64,000 nucleotides of DNA, taken from the NCBI RefSeq assembly GCF_003813905.1, contig NZ_RPFJ01000003.1, forward strand, positions 129,001-193,000, in the 5' to 3' direction. Below are positions 63,195 to 64,000 of the stretch, piece by piece. Within the stretch, counting starts at the first letter, position 1; every line of letters starts with the position of its first letter. This stretch comes from Aureibaculum marinum (GTDB taxonomy: Bacteria; Bacteroidota; Bacteroidia; Flavobacteriales; Flavobacteriaceae). The position numbers were made by a program, and so were the translations under genes. The notes beneath the pieces were generated by a model. That model was not told the origin of the DNA, made no database searches, and saw only the letters and a program-made list of their open reading frames with translations.

Positions 63195-64000
63195 ATGACA
63201 GGTATTGTAACAAAGTCAACAGGTAGTTGGTATTCGGTAAGAGTTGATAACAAAACAATTATAGAATGCCGAATTAAAGGAAAGTTTCGGTTAAAAGGAA
63301 TAAAAAGTACAAATCCTATTACGGTTGGTGATCGTGTTGATTTTAAAATGGAAGCTGATAATGAAAATGGTATTATTACAAAAATTCATGATCGGAAGAA
63401 TTACATTATCCGAAAATCAGTAAATTTATCAAAACAAACACATATTATTGCTGCCAATATTGATCAAGTTTTTTTGCTAGTAACTTTAAAAAACCCTCAA
63501 ACATTTACTACATTTATTGATCGTTTTTTAGCTACAGCAGAAGCCTACTCAATTCCGGCTGTAATTCTGTTCAATAAAATTGATTTATATGACAAAGAGT
63601 TACTAGCAAAAAAACAAGAACTTGAAAATGTATATAAAACTATTGGTTACGAATGCTTAGATGTTTCTGCTACGGAAAAAATAAATATTAATAAACTAAA
63701 AATAATTATGAAAGATAAAGTCAGTATGTTTTCAGGACATTCTGGCGTAGGAAAATCAACTTTAATCAATGCTGTTTATCCTGAATTAGACTTAAAAACT
63801 TCTGAGATATCGGTTCAACACAAACAAGGGCAACACACTACAACTTTTGCAGAAATGTTTGACTTACCTTTTGGAGGCTATATTATTGACACTCCTGGCA
63901 TTAAAGGTTTTGGTGTAGTTGATTTTGAGAAAAATGAAATTGGTGATTATTTCCCTGAGTTTTTCGCTATAAAACACCATTGTAAATTCAACAATTGTTT
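63195..64000 (+). CDS. rsgA: Ribosome small-subunit-dependent GTPase A, N-terminal part (cut by window edge)
   Basis: Circularly permuted GTPase that acts late in 30S subunit maturation. The ATG at 63195 opens a frame of about 268 codons to the window end. An N-terminal OB-fold (about 1-75; MTGIVTKSTGSWYSV...IKGKFRLKG) is followed by the permuted GTPase motifs in the order G4 NKID, G1 GHSGVGKST and G3 DTPG, the diagnostic arrangement. The C-terminal zinc finger has just begun (HHCKFNNC). It lies 29 bases after the DPP III stop. Confidence 0.95.
   Translation, partial: MTGIVTKSTGSWYSVRVDNKTIIECRIKGKFRLKGIKSTNPITVGDRVDFKMEADNENGIITKIHDRKNYIIRKSVNLSKQTHIIAANIDQVFLLVTLKNPQTFTTFIDRFLATAEAYSIPAVILFNKIDLYDKELLAKKQELENVYKTIGYECLDVSATEKININKLKIIMKDKVSMFSGHSGVGKSTLINAVYPELDLKTSEISVQHKQGQHTTTFAEMFDLPFGGYIIDTPGIKGFGVVDFEKNEIGDYFPEFFAIKHHCKFNNC

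Overview
The window is a gene-dense, strongly AT-rich chromosomal segment from a member of the Bacteroidota, almost certainly family Flavobacteriaceae. Lineage evidence: a complete type IX secretion/gliding block gldKLMN, the exosortase F pair, the neighbourhood miaB / sigma-54 activator / lptE / secG, TAnnTTTG-type promoter -7 elements in front of many genes, and no Shine-Dalgarno-like starts. I cannot name the genus from sequence alone. There are no insertion sequences, prophage genes, CRISPR arrays or rRNA genes; one tRNA (Asn, GTT) is present.

Layout. 1-3033 (minus): cell-shape operon mreB-mreC-mreD-mrdA, with PBP2 cut by the left edge. 3125-5747 (minus): purH, a GNAT acetyltransferase and a free-methionine-sulfoxide-reductase-like GAF protein. 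5792-8106 (plus): exosortase XrtF with its membrane partner, then a type II NADH dehydrogenase. 8163-11833 (plus): a heavy-metal (probably copper) locus with an HYC_CC_PP protein, a TonB-dependent receptor, a secreted HMA protein and a lipoprotein with a metallothionein-like tail. 11917-13949 (minus): groESL. 14280-19040 (minus): secG, a TPR-like protein, lptE, a sigma-54 activator and miaB. 19346-29067 (plus): topA, an arginase-fold protein that has lost metal ligands, gldKLMN and a FAD oxidoreductase. 29127-33146 (minus): odhAB, the E1 and E2 components of 2-oxoglutarate dehydrogenase. 33448-39483 (minus): tRNA-Asn, a DEAD-box helicase, an OmpA/PD40 protein, a DUF4230 protein, mnmD, a haem lipoprotein and a DUF4920 lipoprotein. 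39569-47513: ilvE, an NTP pyrophosphohydrolase, a ferredoxin with trhP and trhO, asd, an unknown protein, trxA and DoxX. 47605-51255 (plus): prolyl oligopeptidase, a membrane protein and an orphan ABC ATPase. 51252-59254 (minus): a type III polyketide/phenolic-lipid cluster. 59392-64000: tag, an SRPBCC protein, a lipoprotein DPP III and the start of rsgA.

The most interesting region is 51.7-58.1 kb. A chalcone-synthase-like type III PKS sits with a methyltransferase, an FAD monooxygenase-like reductase, its own ACP, ketosynthase, dehydratase and phosphopantetheinyl transferase, plus an unexplained MepB-family protein. The methyltransferase, FAD enzyme and type III PKS recall bacterial phenolic-lipid (alkylresorcinol/quinone) pathways, with a dedicated fatty-acid-like module that could build the starter acyl chain. 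Other points worth attention are the metal locus, the degenerate arginase-fold protein between topA and gldK, the physical linkage of both known tRNA uridine-34 hydroxylation enzymes with a ferredoxin, and similar CCC(N7)GGG palindromes just upstream of gldK and of the sigma-54 activator. No computation or database search was run; family assignments are by recognition of motifs and context.
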